A DNA stretch of 64,000 bases, taken from contig NW_025408667.1 of assembly GCF_020360975.1 (NCBI RefSeq), forward strand, positions 8,184,001-8,248,000. The letters run 5' to 3'. The notes below the pieces were generated by a model. It was given only the letters and a program-made list of their open reading frames with translations, was not told the DNA's origin and did not search any database. Source of the stretch: Hirsutella rhossiliensis (taxonomy: Eukaryota > Ascomycota > Sordariomycetes > Hypocreales > Ophiocordycipitaceae). Of this stretch, positions 11,451-24,502 are shown one piece after another. Position 1 is the first letter of the stretch. Each line of letters begins with the position of its first letter. A program made the translations under genes and the position numbers.

Positions 11451-11820
11451 TCCAAAAACGGCAATACCGGATATACACGGGGCTTCATGAGCAAGCCTAC
11501 GCCATCTGTTTAGATACACATTTCTCGTACATGTAGATTCCAAAGTCGGCAAAAGCTGCATATATTACGTACCAGTTATATATATGGACTGCTCTAGTTC
11601 AACCCCTTATCCAGCGGGTCCAATTCCTTTCCCCTCGATAAAGAGCGTAGTAAAATATTGCCAGTCATCGTTGTCGTCGTCGGATCGTTCCCCAACGAAA
11701 CGACGTTAGCTACCAGCTCCACAGCCGCCACTGATTTGGCAGTCAAGTCTCAACCAGGCTATAGGAGTCTCTTTCGCTCTGCGTGGGTCTTCTGTCTTGC
11801 ATTCCCCGCCACTATCTCTC
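11451..11820. other. Convergent 3' spacer
   Basis: Lies between the stop codons of the convergent Egh16-like gene and NCS1 permease. Nothing beyond expected 3' untranslated sequence is seen. Confidence 0.6.
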
Positions 11821-14038
11821 CTACAAATGCTTATTCTCTACCTCAACTGGAGACTCGGGGTCCGCGACCTCATATCTGGACCCGTTTGCTTGAAAAGGCC
11901 CTTCTTCGCCAAGCCCTGGAACGGGGAACACGAGATTAAGCAACCAGAAGACAGCAAAACTGATAAAGAGGCCGACGAGAAAGGTTAAGTTATAAAGACG
12001 AATCCACCCGGCGAAAGATGCGGATGCGTCTGCGTTGACGGTTCCGACTAGGCCCGCTAGATGCTTCTGTTAGCCTACTTGTTGTCCGCAGCACGCTGAG
12101 GGGCAACTTACGCAGGAGCGGCCACACGCCGGCGACAAATGCTGCAAAGGCTCGCCAGTTGCAGCCATGATTGAACCAGTAGATGGAAGATGCGTCGCCC
12201 ACGTATAGGTCTTTGAGCTTGAGCTTGTATTTTCGAACGGCGTGATAGTCTGCCAACAAAATTCCGCTAAACTTTGGTTACTACGCTGCCCGCGGGTGTT
12301 TTGTTTATGGGAGACGACGACTTACGTTGCAGGCGCTATGAAGACACCGAATCCGCTCATGACCGCCAAGAATTGGGTCGCGGATGTCAACAATTGCCAC
12401 GGCCCGCATTCCATTAGTTCGTTGTCTAGATGAGCTTTGGGGGGAAGACACTCACTGTGTTGCTATTCCTATAATCGCCATGATGTATGCACCTCGTCTG
12501 ATATTGATATACTTGGGCCATAGGCCAGCCATATCCATGCCACAGCTCATGGCATTCAGTACCAGCGAGATCTGAATCACAGTCAGCGAATGCCATGACT
12601 CTTGCGAAAGACAGAGTGTTAGTACCGAGAGTTGTGAGCATACCAGCCCGGTGCTGGCAAAGAAGACTCCTGCGCGGGCTCCGGATGATGACTCGTAGTG
12701 GTCCTGGATCTTGGCCAGGAGGTGGATGGGGTTCCACTGAAGCGCTCCTCCCAGTAGATCATGCGAAGCGCTGGTGACGACGATGCCAATGATTGCGGTC
12801 ACGGAGATGGTTATGGGGCTTGCGAAAAGCTGAGACGCGGTCGGCGCGTATCTGCGACTGGCATACCTCGTCCAATCTGACTGACCAAGGGTACCGCCAC
12901 CCCAGGCGCCCAAGATGGATGTGATTCCGTACATGAATGCCCATCCGATGTTTGGCGCAGTGCCATCTTCTTGGAACATTGTACCGGGACCGCGAACCTG
13001 AGATACAGCCCTTCAAGTTCGAGGAACTGATGAGCATTGTTCAGGGCGCCTCGTGAGTCACATGGGACCGAGTCGACTTACCAGATAAGAAGCCCAAAGC
13101 AGGAGCAGCAGAAAAGGACGAAACAAATCACAAAGCCAGTCTGCAGCTTCTCTGGCCGAATAAGAACGCCAGGCACAAACAAGCACATCCAAACGATCAG
13201 CCCAATAAAGTCGTTCGTTTGTAGGTGAGAGTTTGGGTCAAAGGAGTTGGGAAGATGCGCAAAGCCTGCCATTGTTTAGTCCATGAACAGAGGTGGGAAT
13301 CTGGGATGAGCCTCTTACCCGGGATCAAGGCCCCAATTGCGACCCTCGTGGCCTGACCGCCCCAGAACGCCTGCAGGCCGAACCAGATGCTACCGACAAA
13401 CACGCGGATGATGACCGGAACTAGAAGCTTGACATTTAGGAAGGATGGCTGGGGCCCGGGTCAAAAGAGCAGACTGACAGTAAGAGCCACGCATTCCCCA
13501 AGAGAACCGGCTGCAGACTGTGAATCCTATGTGATGGAGTTCGCCCATCCAGCCACAGGCCACGGCAAGCAATCCCGTCATGAAGCCGCCGACAATCTTT
13601 GATGAAACTTGGTGAGTGCGTCATGAGTGTCGGATGTCAGAATACGCAGACATACCACGGTACCAATGGCTTGCTGAGGGCTGAGCCCAAACGCCAGGAG
13701 AGTGCTCCCCGTTGACCATGCTGAGATGTTGGATCCGGACACGGTCCAGTAACCTGACATTGTAGATGAGCTATGGGGACTGAGCCGCGCAATGATGCGC
13801 AAGCTGCCTCTTACCGAGATATGACAAGACTCCGAACGTTCGCCTCGCCGGTGGAATCGGGATCAGGTCTCGATTACACCAGGTGGTGTTCTCATAATGA
13901 GCATCATTGTCGCGAGGACTTTAATTGCGTTGCGTTGCGTTGCGCATCGCTCAATTAGCTGGGCACAAGCACATCAAGCATGAGAGTGAGAAGCTACCAT
14001 TCAAGCTTCTGCTTGGCTGCAGTCCAGTCTACGCCCAT
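11821..14038 (-). CDS. NCS1 nucleobase/allantoin permease
   Basis: Multi-exon gene. The start at 14,038 opens a short first exon (MGVDWTAAKQKLE), followed by an intron of about 80 bp with a CTAAT branch site that restores the family N-terminus ENTTWCNRDLIPIPP. The next exons carry WTVSGSNISAWSTGSTLLAFGL (helix 1, substrate path), VGSIWFGLQAFWGG, a cytosolic/extracellular loop with FxHLPNSF, and TLGQSDWTRYA. The last exons give LADYHAVRKYKL, VGDASSIYWFNHGCNWRAF and a charged tail ending at 11,821. These are hallmarks of fungal Fur-type nucleobase:cation symporter-1 proteins (uracil, allantoin, uridine, thiamine uptake at the plasma membrane). About 12 membrane segments are expected. At least seven introns are needed and I did not fix every boundary. 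A GCGTT pentanucleotide repeat lies in the first intron. Confidence 0.8.
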
Positions 14039-15918
14039 CGCTCAGACATGCGGTGCGACAACTTCAATGTTCAATGAGGGTAAGCGCACCGTTGAGGGCC
14101 TTGCAAAACCGGCGCCGTAGGGCTTTATTATTGCATTGGCGGTCCACTCCTCCGCGCGCCGCAGGGCTGCTCCGTAGTGAGCTTACTTCTCACCGTTACA
14201 CTGCATCATGCGCGTCTAATTATACGGCCGACTGAGCTGGCCCTTCGAGCGACCAATAGACACAGGGCCAGGCAGAGAGGTTGGATATGTACATACGGGT
14301 ACGAAATATTAGCCGTGGCTGCCGGGAGAACAATCGTCGTGAGCCCGGAAGGGCCCGGAGATAAAGAGCATCAAGTTGTTGAGCATGTATAAACTGTTAT
14401 GCTTCCTTCCCATCGCTTTGTCTCACATGAAACTGCAAATCAAGCACACTTTACGGCCCAGGCCAACAACGGCTCAAGTTTCGAAGGCGACCGGGCATTC
14501 TGGTCTGAGAGGTGCGATAACTGCAGTCATCATCCTTATTTGTGATCAACTGAATGGTTCTGCCCGATATACCAAACATCCCTTGAAAGATGGGCAAGCG
14601 CATAATTACATGGTTCCGTGAGATGGGTATCGGAGGTATGAAATCCGCTTCGTATGTACAATCTGCCACGCATGCTTGCACGCAAGGCCACATGGAGTAT
14701 ACTGGTAGCACATATATGTACTAATACGCCGGAAGAAATTTTCTCAAAACGCTAATCAGTTGTGAATCCACTGAGAAGCGGATCTTGTCATGCTATGATC
14801 CGTTTCTCGCCCACACCCATACAGGAAGTAGAGTATTGTACAGTAGATATGTTGATAAATTCATATGTATGCACCGGTATTCATACATGTACTCCATACT
14901 TGATACATGGTACTCCGTATCCGCAGTTTGTGCCGCTGACTGCACAATGTACATACCGGTAGTCTGACAGGGAGCGCCCATCCATAACTGCGGAGGAACA
15001 GGGATTTTGACGAATTAGATGGCTACGTGCTAAGCAGTATTAATCACTGAACTGCCATCGTAATTGAAGTAGGGGTGGCGCCTTATAGTACCGCTGCTAC
15101 AAGGCCCTAATCCTAGCTCCTAGAGGCCTTCGTGTTGACACGATACGAAGAAAGTACTCCGTAGGCGTGGGATGGTTTGCTCTATCTACTGTGGAGGCCG
15201 TGACCTGGGGGCTGTTCCTCCGCAGTTAAAGGGAGCATGATACTTACACATAGCTTATGAGCACTGCACTGATCCTCGCTAGATTTCGGTACGCATACCT
15301 AGGTAGACCGCATGAGTAAGAAGGGAGAGTCAGTCCTCTGGGCAAAGGAGCAGAGCATGCAGGGGGAGCTGTCACGATTAGCCGGACGGGGCGCACAAAG
15401 GTCTGGTGCTCACGTCTGTCCTTAAGGAGTTGTGTTTACACATTGGTATACGTACTCCGTAGAATGCATGCAGGTGCTAAGACAGCACCCAAACGGCAAA
15501 AGCTTATTATAACCGGGGAAGCAGGCGCGCGAAGCCTATTGCTTAATACCCGTTATTAGCCAGGCCCTCAGCGGGTAGCCTTATTAGGGGGGGCTAACTT
15601 GCTGCTCACTCTATTGTTAAGTCGAAAAGGCGTAGGCAGCGCCCAGCCAACGGGTAAATGGAGGTGTCCAAGTTTCCACAAAATACGTCCAGAAGTTTAA
15701 GCTCTCCTACTTCTACTCTGGTAGGCTGAAAGCTTGTATCACGAAGTCGACAGATTGACTATTCCGCTGCCTACAATAAGCTTTCTCTTTTTAGCCGGTG
15801 GTTATGTTTAAATCATTAGGTAGCAATCTTGTCACGAGAGTTCCCTTTGCGATTGTCACAATTACTATTAATCCCCCCTTATCACCCCTGTAATTAGCTA
15901 CCAAGTTTTCTCGTATTG
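14039..15918. other. Gene-free spacer with a MITE
   Basis: Noncoding on both strands apart from short chance frames. It holds the MITE listed separately and is more TA-rich towards 15.8 kb. The first part is the promoter side of the NCS1 permease; the last 100 bases are the 3' flank of the DHA2 exporter. Confidence 0.6.
14987..15226. mobile_element. MITE with 15-bp inverted repeats and TA duplication
   Basis: The left end reads ACTGCGGAGGAACAG (14,987-15,001) and the right end is its exact reverse complement CTGTTCCTCCGCAGT (15,212-15,226). The 240 bp unit is flanked by TA on both sides (14,985-14,986 and 15,227-15,228). There is no coding capacity. Size, perfect terminal repeats and TA duplication fit a nonautonomous Tc1/mariner-type element (family placement inferred). 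Confidence 0.8.
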
Positions 15919-17967
15919 CTACCTTTTGAGGACCTTTTCCTTCACCCAAAACGTTACTATGAAGCTGACTGTAACAAAGAACAGAGTTGGCATCAAAGCG
16001 CCGAGTGTGGCTACCTGGTAACTGGCCCTCACCTGCTCGGCCACTTGGCCAGGAAGCTCCTTGATGCAGTCGAGGCTCTGACGAACCCTCTCCTCGATCT
16101 CACGCGCCTCCGTCCCGCTATCCAAGCGCGCAAACAGCTGTAGTCTAAGGGTCTGCTGAAGCACAGCAGAGTTGACACTGATGCCAATGCTGGACCCAAG
16201 AGATCGGAAGAGGTACGAGCAGGCAACGACCATGGCGCTGTCTTTGGGGCGTGCGTGGGCGAGGAGGCCAACTAGCGTGGTCGTCATACCTGAGTGTTTG
16301 ATGGTCAGTGAGCGCGCAAGTTTCAAGCGGAAGCCAATCGCTGGTCCAGGTCAATGGGGAAGCGTCGTGAAGTAATATCTGGTCCCAAGAATGGCTGCAG
16401 AAGAAGGACCCTTACCGGAACCTCCACCAATGGCTGTCATTATGAGCCCAATCGTCTCGCCCGGGGTAAACCTATGCCAGACCGATAGAATAATGGGGAA
16501 CACGCTGACGAAAAGCACGCCATAAGATCCAACTGTGACCCAGTAAAATCTCCCGGTTTTCTTCACAATCCACCCGCCCCCAAGTGAGGCGACGACGCTG
16601 AAAATCATGGCGGGCACAAGCAGGACGCCGCTCATGGTCGCGCTGAAGCCCTCCACAGCCTGGAAATAGAGTGGCAGGAAGAATAAGATGCCGAAGTAGC
16701 CGGCCGACCCGAAAAAGTTGGCGAGGTAGCATGCCAGTATGTTGGGGTCGAAGATGATGCGACCCGGGGCGAAAGGATTAGTAGCGACTCTGGTTTCAAC
16801 AAAGATGAAGAGGGCGGACAGAGGCAAGGTCAGGCACAGAGACACGATGGTGAAGAGGTGAGACCAGCCGAAATTAGAGCCGAAATCTAGCCCGGCGAGA
16901 AGGGCGACGACGGCCAGGACGAGGGTGAAAGCCCCCAGGAAATCGATTCGTCGCAGCTTGGCGAGCCAATGGTCGTGCGACGTAGGCGGGATGTCGAGAA
17001 CGAAGTAGACGGCAAGCCATGCAACCACGCAAAGCGGCGTTTGCAAGATAAAGGACCTTGTATGAGTCTGATGATTAGCCTCTCGCGCCCCAATGCCAGG
17101 CTGCTTCCCCCGAGCGGTTCTCGTCGGGATCACGGGCCACCATACCAGCGCCAACCGAGATAGTCGGCTGCAATTCCGCCGAGTGGAGCTCCAGTCGAGG
17201 TGCCGGCGGCAAAGATGATGTTGATGTAGCCTTGCCAGATGCCACGATCTCTCAGGGGCACAATGTCAGAGAGGAGGATAGCCACGACGGAGTTCATGCC
17301 ACCGCCGCCGATCCCAGCGAGCGCGCGGAAGGCACACAGCTGGAGCATGTTTTGCGCGAGGCCGCAGCCCAAGCAGCCGACGCCAAAGACGGCATAGGCA
17401 AAGAGCAGGCACTCTTTCCGGCCGAAGATGTCACTGAGCTTGCCGTACAAGGGCTGACAGCTTGTGAGGGTGAGAAAGTAGCTACACCACACAGTCAAGA
17501 AGGTGTTGTTTTAGCCTGTGAAGCTTTCCCAAGACGACAGGAGGAAGGACGGAGAAGGATGTATGCACTAAAGAAGAGTGAGAAACCAAAACTGCTTACG
17601 AGGTGGCGATCCAGCTTATGTTGTTGAGCGAGTTGAGCTCATTGCCAATCTTCGTGCCCGTCGCAACGGCTAGGAGCTGATCAATTGCGACCAGATAGAT
17701 CTTGACTCCTCGGTCAGCATCAGGTGAATAATCGGGTGTACAGGGACACCATAAGCTTACCCCGACACCCACAGCGGGAAGTATTAGGTGCATCTTCTTG
17801 GCCATGACCGGGTCGCCATCTTTGGGCTCATCGGTCCCTTTGAGCGCGTTGTTGCGACCGTCTTCGACATCGGCTGGAGAGCGAGAGGATGCTTGATACG
17901 AGCCATTGCTTGCATTTCCCAGGAGGGGCGACTCCTCGGTCGCGAGAGCCAGCTTGCTCGCCCGCAT
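15919..17967 (-). CDS. MFS exporter, DHA2 / vacuolar basic amino acid type
   Basis: Five exons (17,967-17,761; 17,700-17,600; 17,481-17,146; 17,056-16,416; 16,289-15,919) with consistent phases give 551 aa. Key features are HLILPAVGVG|IYLVAIDQLLAVA at helix 1, SWIATSYFLT, motif A as GKLSDIFGRK, RALAGIGGGGMNSV (motif-C-like), and a 14-helix layout with a long acidic N-terminus typical of DHA2 carriers related to Vba/toxin efflux pumps. The substrate is unknown. The first intron is exactly 60 nt, a multiple of three, and has no stop, so unspliced mRNA would still be translatable; the family alignment clearly favours splicing. It lies 10 kb from the cluster core, so a role as its exporter is possible but unproven. 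Confidence 0.85.
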
Positions 17968-20010
17968 TGTAAGGTCGTCCGGGTCAGGCTCAAGGGGAAC
18001 TCGGATGGGCGTATCTTGGGCATACGCCGATGGATGAATGATGCAGCAATGGGAGGTAGTCCAAGGTGGACGCTACAGGCGCCGACAAGACATGCTCGGC
18101 CCTCGGACTGGAGGCCTAGGCTGAGGAAAAATCCTCGCGATCGTCAATCCCTCCCTCACTTTAAGTAGGAAGCGACTACGGATACATTAGTGGCGCTTTC
18201 CCATCCGCGATGTACGCTAACTCCCGGGTCGGGACGGGAAGGAAAAGAAGGAATATGTGGGAGTTGGTGATGTCGGTGACTGGACGGAAGATGCCATCGG
18301 GGAAGTCCAAGGCAGGTGTCGACAGAGATATATATCTACTTCGTAATGCACCTCGTAACCAACATTGCACACAAGGATAAGTAATGTATTCCAAACTGTT
18401 GATGTGTACTCGGGAGCCAACATTGATCAGGCAAGGAGCGGCAAAAAGTGTCAGCTGAAAGGCCTGGCTCTTTGGACCACGAAAAGGAACATTCAAACTG
18501 TCTAGACCGCGTGGCTGACTGCCGACCCGGACGGGGCACTCAGGAGGCCGTATTACACTTCATTGACCCATCCGTTGGCCAATCAGCTCGTCAATTGTCG
18601 CCATCCGGGTGCACAGCGCTGCTGTTGGTCTTACATCGGCTTAGGGCCTTTCGCGCCATATTAGGTGATGATCCTCGAATCACGCTCCTGCACAGAGTCC
18701 CATGTGTTGCAAGGAGATGTATCCTGGGCAGTGGGTTGAGCGAGACATTTAGTAAAACCCACTCGGGGGTTCTTCATGGCCAAACATGAAGCTTATGCTA
18801 CAAGTCGATCCCGCCCTTCTGACGTCTCCATGCGGCGGCTTTCTGTTCCAGACACGGCTGCAGACTGCTACATCGGCCAGAGTGCAATGGAACCACACGG
18901 CACTGCTTCGTCAACCATTTGATCTGCGACGAATCGATTCACGCCGGAACAGCGGGCTACATGCACGGAGTAACTTATGAGTGCCTACTCTTGAGCCGGG
19001 CTTATAGTACGTAGAAGAAGCCCGGCTGGAGAAGTGCCTCCCTCCCCTGCCACCTGACAAGGTCCAAGTGACAGGTTGTGCTCCCTAATTTCGCCATCGT
19101 TCTGCGGGCTGGCACCATGTATCATCCGTACATGGCTCTGATGTCAAGTTGACGCGGCGCAGTGTTGTGTCTCGGTATCGCGACAACCGGCAAAAGATCG
19201 ACCTTGCCGCCTTCTCGGTGCAGTGCCTTTCGAGGTCCGCTAACGAGCCGTAAGGCGTATCGATGCGCTGCCTTACTTCTTAGTGATACTGCCTACGAAA
19301 ATGACTCTGGCCAGGTGTCTCGACAGGTAACACTGAAGTGGGAAAACTGGGGGACTTCAAGGTCTCACAGCATTAGAGTAGCCATGGTTCGTTGGTTCCC
19401 TTGTCTGGATTCGTGCATACTAGCCGCGGCGGCACAGCTGTCCAAATGGCCGCCATGTCTCACTCATCGTTTTCCAGCTTCGGAGTGTTTGACCTTGGTA
19501 CTTCTTGATGCGGCTGTTCTTTACGCCATTTGCATCCCTGCTTTGTACTTCGTACGCAAGAAGTAGTTGGCCTGTATCCGTACATTACACACGTACGGCC
19601 AGAGAAGTCCACGGGAGGACACAGGTGAAAAGCAAGACGATATGCTCATCCCTCTAAAGCCGCCGGGAATGGAAGGGATGCCATGTTGGTCATCTGGAAA
19701 AAACGAATGTCCAACGTAGCCAGTCTCCAACGTCGTCGGTCAGGAAAAAGACCCAACGGCCACAGCACAGGTACACTTAAATATGCCGATGGCGTGCTGG
19801 ACACCTAGGACAGCTCATAAGATAATAGCCAGCTTTCCAAGGACCTCGAGGTATCGAGTGATGTCACAGGCGGCACAGAGGGACGCGTACAGTAGTATTC
19901 CTTACCGCAGCCCAGGATCAATGTCTCAGCCACGTACGGATTGAGGCGTTCTGTTGAATCGGTGCAACCCCTTGAACCCGCAGCAAAAGTCCCATGGCAT
20001 TGGGCCCTCT
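17968..20010. other. Gene-free spacer
   Basis: The promoter side of the DHA2 exporter is at the left and the 3' flank of pyruvate carboxylase at the right. Open frames up to about 134 codons (19,162-19,566 plus strand) have no recognisable domain or codon pattern and are treated as chance. Confidence 0.5.
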
Positions 20011-23000
20011 CTACCGTCCGTTGACCGCGTATGGTGCAATCCGGACCAGCAAGTCGCCCTTGTCCACCGCGTCCCCGGCGACCGCGGCAATTGTGTCGAT
20101 CCGTCCGCTGACTGGTGAACTAACATTGACCTCCTGTATCCGACTCGTTGAGTAACGTCCGAGAAGGCAGTGGAGGACCTGCGGCAGCTGGCTTTACATA
20201 CCATCTTCATGGCGCCCACAGTCAATAGTGTCTGCCCGACCTTGACGGTTTGTCCGTCTTGGGCAATCACTCGAACAACGGCCCCTGCCATGGGGGCCGC
20301 CACCTCACCCTCAGCATGCACGTCGGCCTTTGGCAGCTTTCGTCTTGGCGTGGCTGACCCGTTGCGTCAGCTCACAGTGAGCAGCGCAGTGGACGGGAGA
20401 TCATGCAGTCAAGGACAGGAAAGCCGGGGAGAACCCACCCTTGACGTCTCGAACAGCTACTGAGCAGAACTCTCCGTTCAGCCGGAAGAGCACATCACGC
20501 ATCCCTGTTGCGCTTTCCAGGGGCCGGATCGCCACCATCTCCGCAATGACGTCCCGGTCACCACCCTTCGGCAGTCGTACTTCTTGGCCTATCTCCGGAG
20601 GTGACAGAAAGTCGGGCGTGCGGAGCGCGGTGAGGTCACCGAAATTCCGCCGCGCCTGTCGAAATTCCATATAGACCTGCGGAAACATCACGTAGCTGGC
20701 CACATCGTACTCGGTTACAGGAGATCCGGGGAACATGGCAGCAATGTGCCGGCGGACGCGGTCGAAGTCGACCGAGTCCATTGTCAATCCGGGCCTCTTC
20801 TTGACCACGTCCCTCTGGCCGCGAAGCACATGGGTGCGAAGAGGCTCCGGGAATCCATCAAAAGGACGACCCATCAGGCCCTCAAAGTACTCAACAACAG
20901 ACTTGGGGAAGTCTAGCGTCGACGCCCGTTGCTGTATGTCCACTGCAGACAGCTTGCGGTCGACCATGAACTGGGCCAGGTCTCCAACGGCTTTCGACGT
21001 CGGGGTGGCTTTGATGATGTCACCGAGGAGGTGATTCGCATCTTCGTACGCCTTGAGCGTCTCGGCCCACTGGTTCCCAAGCCCGTTCTGGCGAGCCTGG
21101 AAGATGAGGTTCGAGTATTGGCCTCCTGGAATCTCGTGCCTATAGACCGTTGGGTCGGGAGATCGCAAGTCGGCGTCGAATCCCGCGTACATCAGTCGAA
21201 GCTGTGCCCAATAGGCATCAATTACTTGGAGCTGATGGAGTGATAATCTCGAGTCAAAGCCCGAGTTCTCCAGCGCCACGACCATGGCACTGGCTGCGGG
21301 CTGGGACGTGGCCCCCGAGAGACTGTCTACCGCTGTGTCGACGATATCCGCACCTTCCTCAACACAGGCGAGCATCGTGGCCACTCCGGCACCATTGGTG
21401 TCGTGCGTGTGCATGTGGATGGGCATCTCGGGGTACTTGGTTCGAATGGCCCGGACCAACGCTCGGCCTGCTGCCGGCTTCATAACACCGGACATGGACT
21501 TGACGGCGATGACGTGAGACCCATATTCGACCAGGCAATCGACAACTCCCATGTAGTACTTGAGATCGTATTTGCTTCTCGGGTTCAGCATATCACCAGT
21601 GTACATAACGGCTCCTTCGACGAGTCCGCCGGCCGCATGAACAGCATCGATGCCGATTTTCAAATTCTCCAAGTCGTTTAGGCTATCAAATACCCGGAAG
21701 ATGTCGACTCCTGTGTCTTTTGCGAGCTTGACAAAGTGAAAGAGAGCATTATCGGGGAGACTAGACACGTCTTTGTCAGTCTCCGAACTCTGTGGAACCG
21801 GGAATCAGCAGCTTTACGAAGAATAAGCGACCCCGTTCGTACTCCGGAGGAGCATCTGGAATGGGATGTTTCTAATGTTTGTATGAGCGATTAGCAAATG
21901 TTGCCGGCCAAGGGTGAATTGATTGACGGAAACTGAGAGATGAGCACGTACGGCACAAGTTTCCGGAGCTTTCGCTAAAGCGGCCCGTCAGTTTTATCAT
22001 GACCATGGCAATAGATAAAAGGAACTGGACACAACGAACCAGACGCTCCCATGGATCCTCGTACAGGAAGCGCAACATCACGTCAAACGTTGCCCCTCCC
22101 CAGCTTTCTAGACTATAGGCTTCCCGGTAAGCATGGCTAGTATATTTAGCAATCGCCTCTAAGTCGTTGCTCCGCACCCGAGTCGCTAGGAGAGATTGCT
22201 GCCCATCGCGCCATGTTGTATCGGAGATGAGAGTGTTGGAATGAGTTCGAACTTGGCGCGCGAATTCACGCGGTCCCTCTCGTGTGAGGATGTCACGCCA
22301 TCCCTGACGACATGGCTCGGCGCAATCGATCGCTTCGCCCGTTTCCGGATCCGTTAAATGACCAATGTCTATATCTCGCCTGAGCCCGGGTGGTTTCTAA
22401 AAATCTGTGAGAGAGATGGAGCAAGTATTGGTTTGGGGCTGATTGGCCCTGCTCATACCGTTTGTCCTTGAACTTGGCTACCGTTCACAGCCGCAGTCGC
22501 CAAGAAGCGCATCAAGCCCTCTGCCTGGTCATCCGGGGCTTCCGGATAAAACAATGTCGGAGTACTTTCGACAAATGAGGTCCAGCAGTTGCCCTTGGCA
22601 AACGTTGGATCTTCGAGTAGGCGAACCAGAAATGCAATGTTGGTTTGAACGCCAAGAATCTGAAACTCTTTGAGGGCACGTATCGCTCGTTTCACAGTGG
22701 ATGCCATGTCAGCGCCAGAGCATATGCATTTGACCAGAAGCGAATCGTAGTATGGGCTGATGCTCGCGCCCAGGAAGCATTCGCTGTGGTCAAGGCGCAC
22801 GCCTCTGCCGGTTGGCAGGCGACATCCCCGGATTGTGCCAGAATCGGGGCGGAACCCCTGTGAGGGAATTTCCGTGTTGACACGACACTGGACGGCGAAC
22901 CCGGTGCGATGAATCTTGTCTTGAGCTAAGCCCAACTCTTTGAGCGTGGCTCCGCAGGCAATTCGCAGCTGCGCACTGACAATGTCGATTCCAGTGATTT

Positions 23001-24502
23001 CTTCCGTGACCGTATGCTCGACTTGACTGTCAGAGGTGATTCTTAGTATAGCAGACGTCAGTCCCCAATTACTCCCTAAGTCCAACGTACATGCGAGGGT
23101 TCATCTCAATGAAGTAGAGCTGTTCGCCCTCGACTAGGAATTCGACGGTCCCGGCATTCTCTACAGTTGCTGCCGGGTTAAGAACCACCCACGGTAGCTT
23201 GTTAGGAAGCAGTCACTTGCCATAGTTTATTCCCTTTGCCAACCGAATGGCAGCATCCAGAACGCCCCGCCGCACGGCAGGCGAAATGTTGGCGGCCGGC
23301 GCAAATTCAATGATTTTCTGGTGATTGCGCTGGACGCTACAATCGCGCTCGAAGAGATGAACATGATTTCCGTGCCCATCGCTGAGAATCTGGACCTCGA
23401 TATGCTTTGGGCGACACAGATAACTACGCTCGCAGAAATGTTAGCGGTTGGACTCTCCAAACGTTGGCCACGCTCAATTGCCAATGCATGTAGCGAAGAC
23501 TGACCGTTCCATGTAGACGGCGCCGTTTCCGAACGCTGCGCGAGCTTCTGATTGACTGGCGGCAATGGCTTCTTCGATATCTTCCTTCCGACGGATTACT
23601 CGCATTCCCCGGCCACCGCCTTCGGATGTCAGTGAGGTGAATCTCCCTTGCACCCGCGTCAATGCCCACGGGCCTCACCTCCGAAATTGGCCTTGACGAC
23701 GACGGGATATCCGTGTCTAGCCCCGTTTTGTGATTTCAGTTGCCTGTAGTTGCATGGGAAAGATGGACAAAGCGCAATCTGAAGGGTCACAGAATGTAAC
23801 ATACTCCTCTGCAAACTCGTACGCCTCTAGCAGGTCCTTCAATGGGCCATTGGTGCCCGGGATGGTTGGGATGTCAAGACTCTGAGCAATCTGTCGAGCC
23901 GCTACCTTGTCGCCCATTTTCCTGATGATTTCTGTAGGCGGTCCGACGACTGCGAGAACCAATCAGCTGCATAATCGTCTCAGTCAATTGAGGTTGCACG
24001 GGATTTACATGTGAGGCCCGCTTCGCGCACCTGGGCCGCAAACTCGACATTCTCAGAGAGAAAACCATAGCCTGGATGACTGCTCGACCATGAGAGTCTC
24101 TCCTAGGCAAAGCTTGGGCCAATTCAGGTGTATGCACGCACACCAGATCAGCATGGTGCTGCTTTGCAATGTTCACGATGCGGGCACCGTCCAGATACGC
24201 CTCCCTACGAGCAATCGTTAAGCCCGTATCAGGTTTCAAAGGGGCCAGGACATACAATGGGCCCAAATCGCCAGATTCGCCAATCTGAAAGCAGGCGTCG
24301 GCCCCTGAGGATCACTTTAGCTGACTGCACGAGACCAAGGGGAGAGGACACTGATAGCGGGAAGCGAACTTTGGAGATAACCAGCCAGACGGTCCTGCTC
24401 GGAATAAATGACCATCGTCGACATGCCCACTTCTCCAGCCGCTGTAACGATTCTACTTGAGATCTCGCCTCGGTTGGCGACGAGGACCTTGTGGTGCGCC
24501 AT
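20011..24502 (-). CDS. Pyruvate carboxylase paralogue (biotin-dependent)
   Basis: Start MAHHKVLVANRGEISSRIV at 24,502, stop at 20,011. About a dozen short introns remove cleanly: GV|HPGYGFLSE, LT|FVGPP, NPR|IQVEHT, AYS|SLPDN and AMKM|EVNVSSPV all rejoin conserved blocks. Order: biotin carboxylase (GGGRGMRVI ATP loop, HIEVQ, RDCSVQRNHQK), carboxyltransferase (DTTWRDGQQSLLATRVR, VKSMSGVMKP, HMHTHDTNGAG, DSLSGATSQP), then a C-terminal biotinyl domain with AMKM. Estimated 1,150-1,200 aa, the normal size. The enzyme carboxylates pyruvate to oxaloacetate. Departures from the usual consensus are RDGQQS for RDAHQS, KSMSG for KDMAG and QRNHQ for QRRHQ; biotin Lys and catalytic Asp/Gln/Lys remain. Many introns and these changes suggest a divergent paralogue rather than the housekeeping copy. 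It is divergent from the FAD epoxidase across 3.3 kb, so a precursor-supply role for the cluster is possible. Confidence 0.85.

Noticed and set aside
10734..11561. 275-codon minus-strand frame with long Leu/Val runs
   Set aside because: Antisense shadow of the poly-Asn/poly-Gly tail of the Egh16-like gene; the hydrophobic runs come from the AAC array read backwards.
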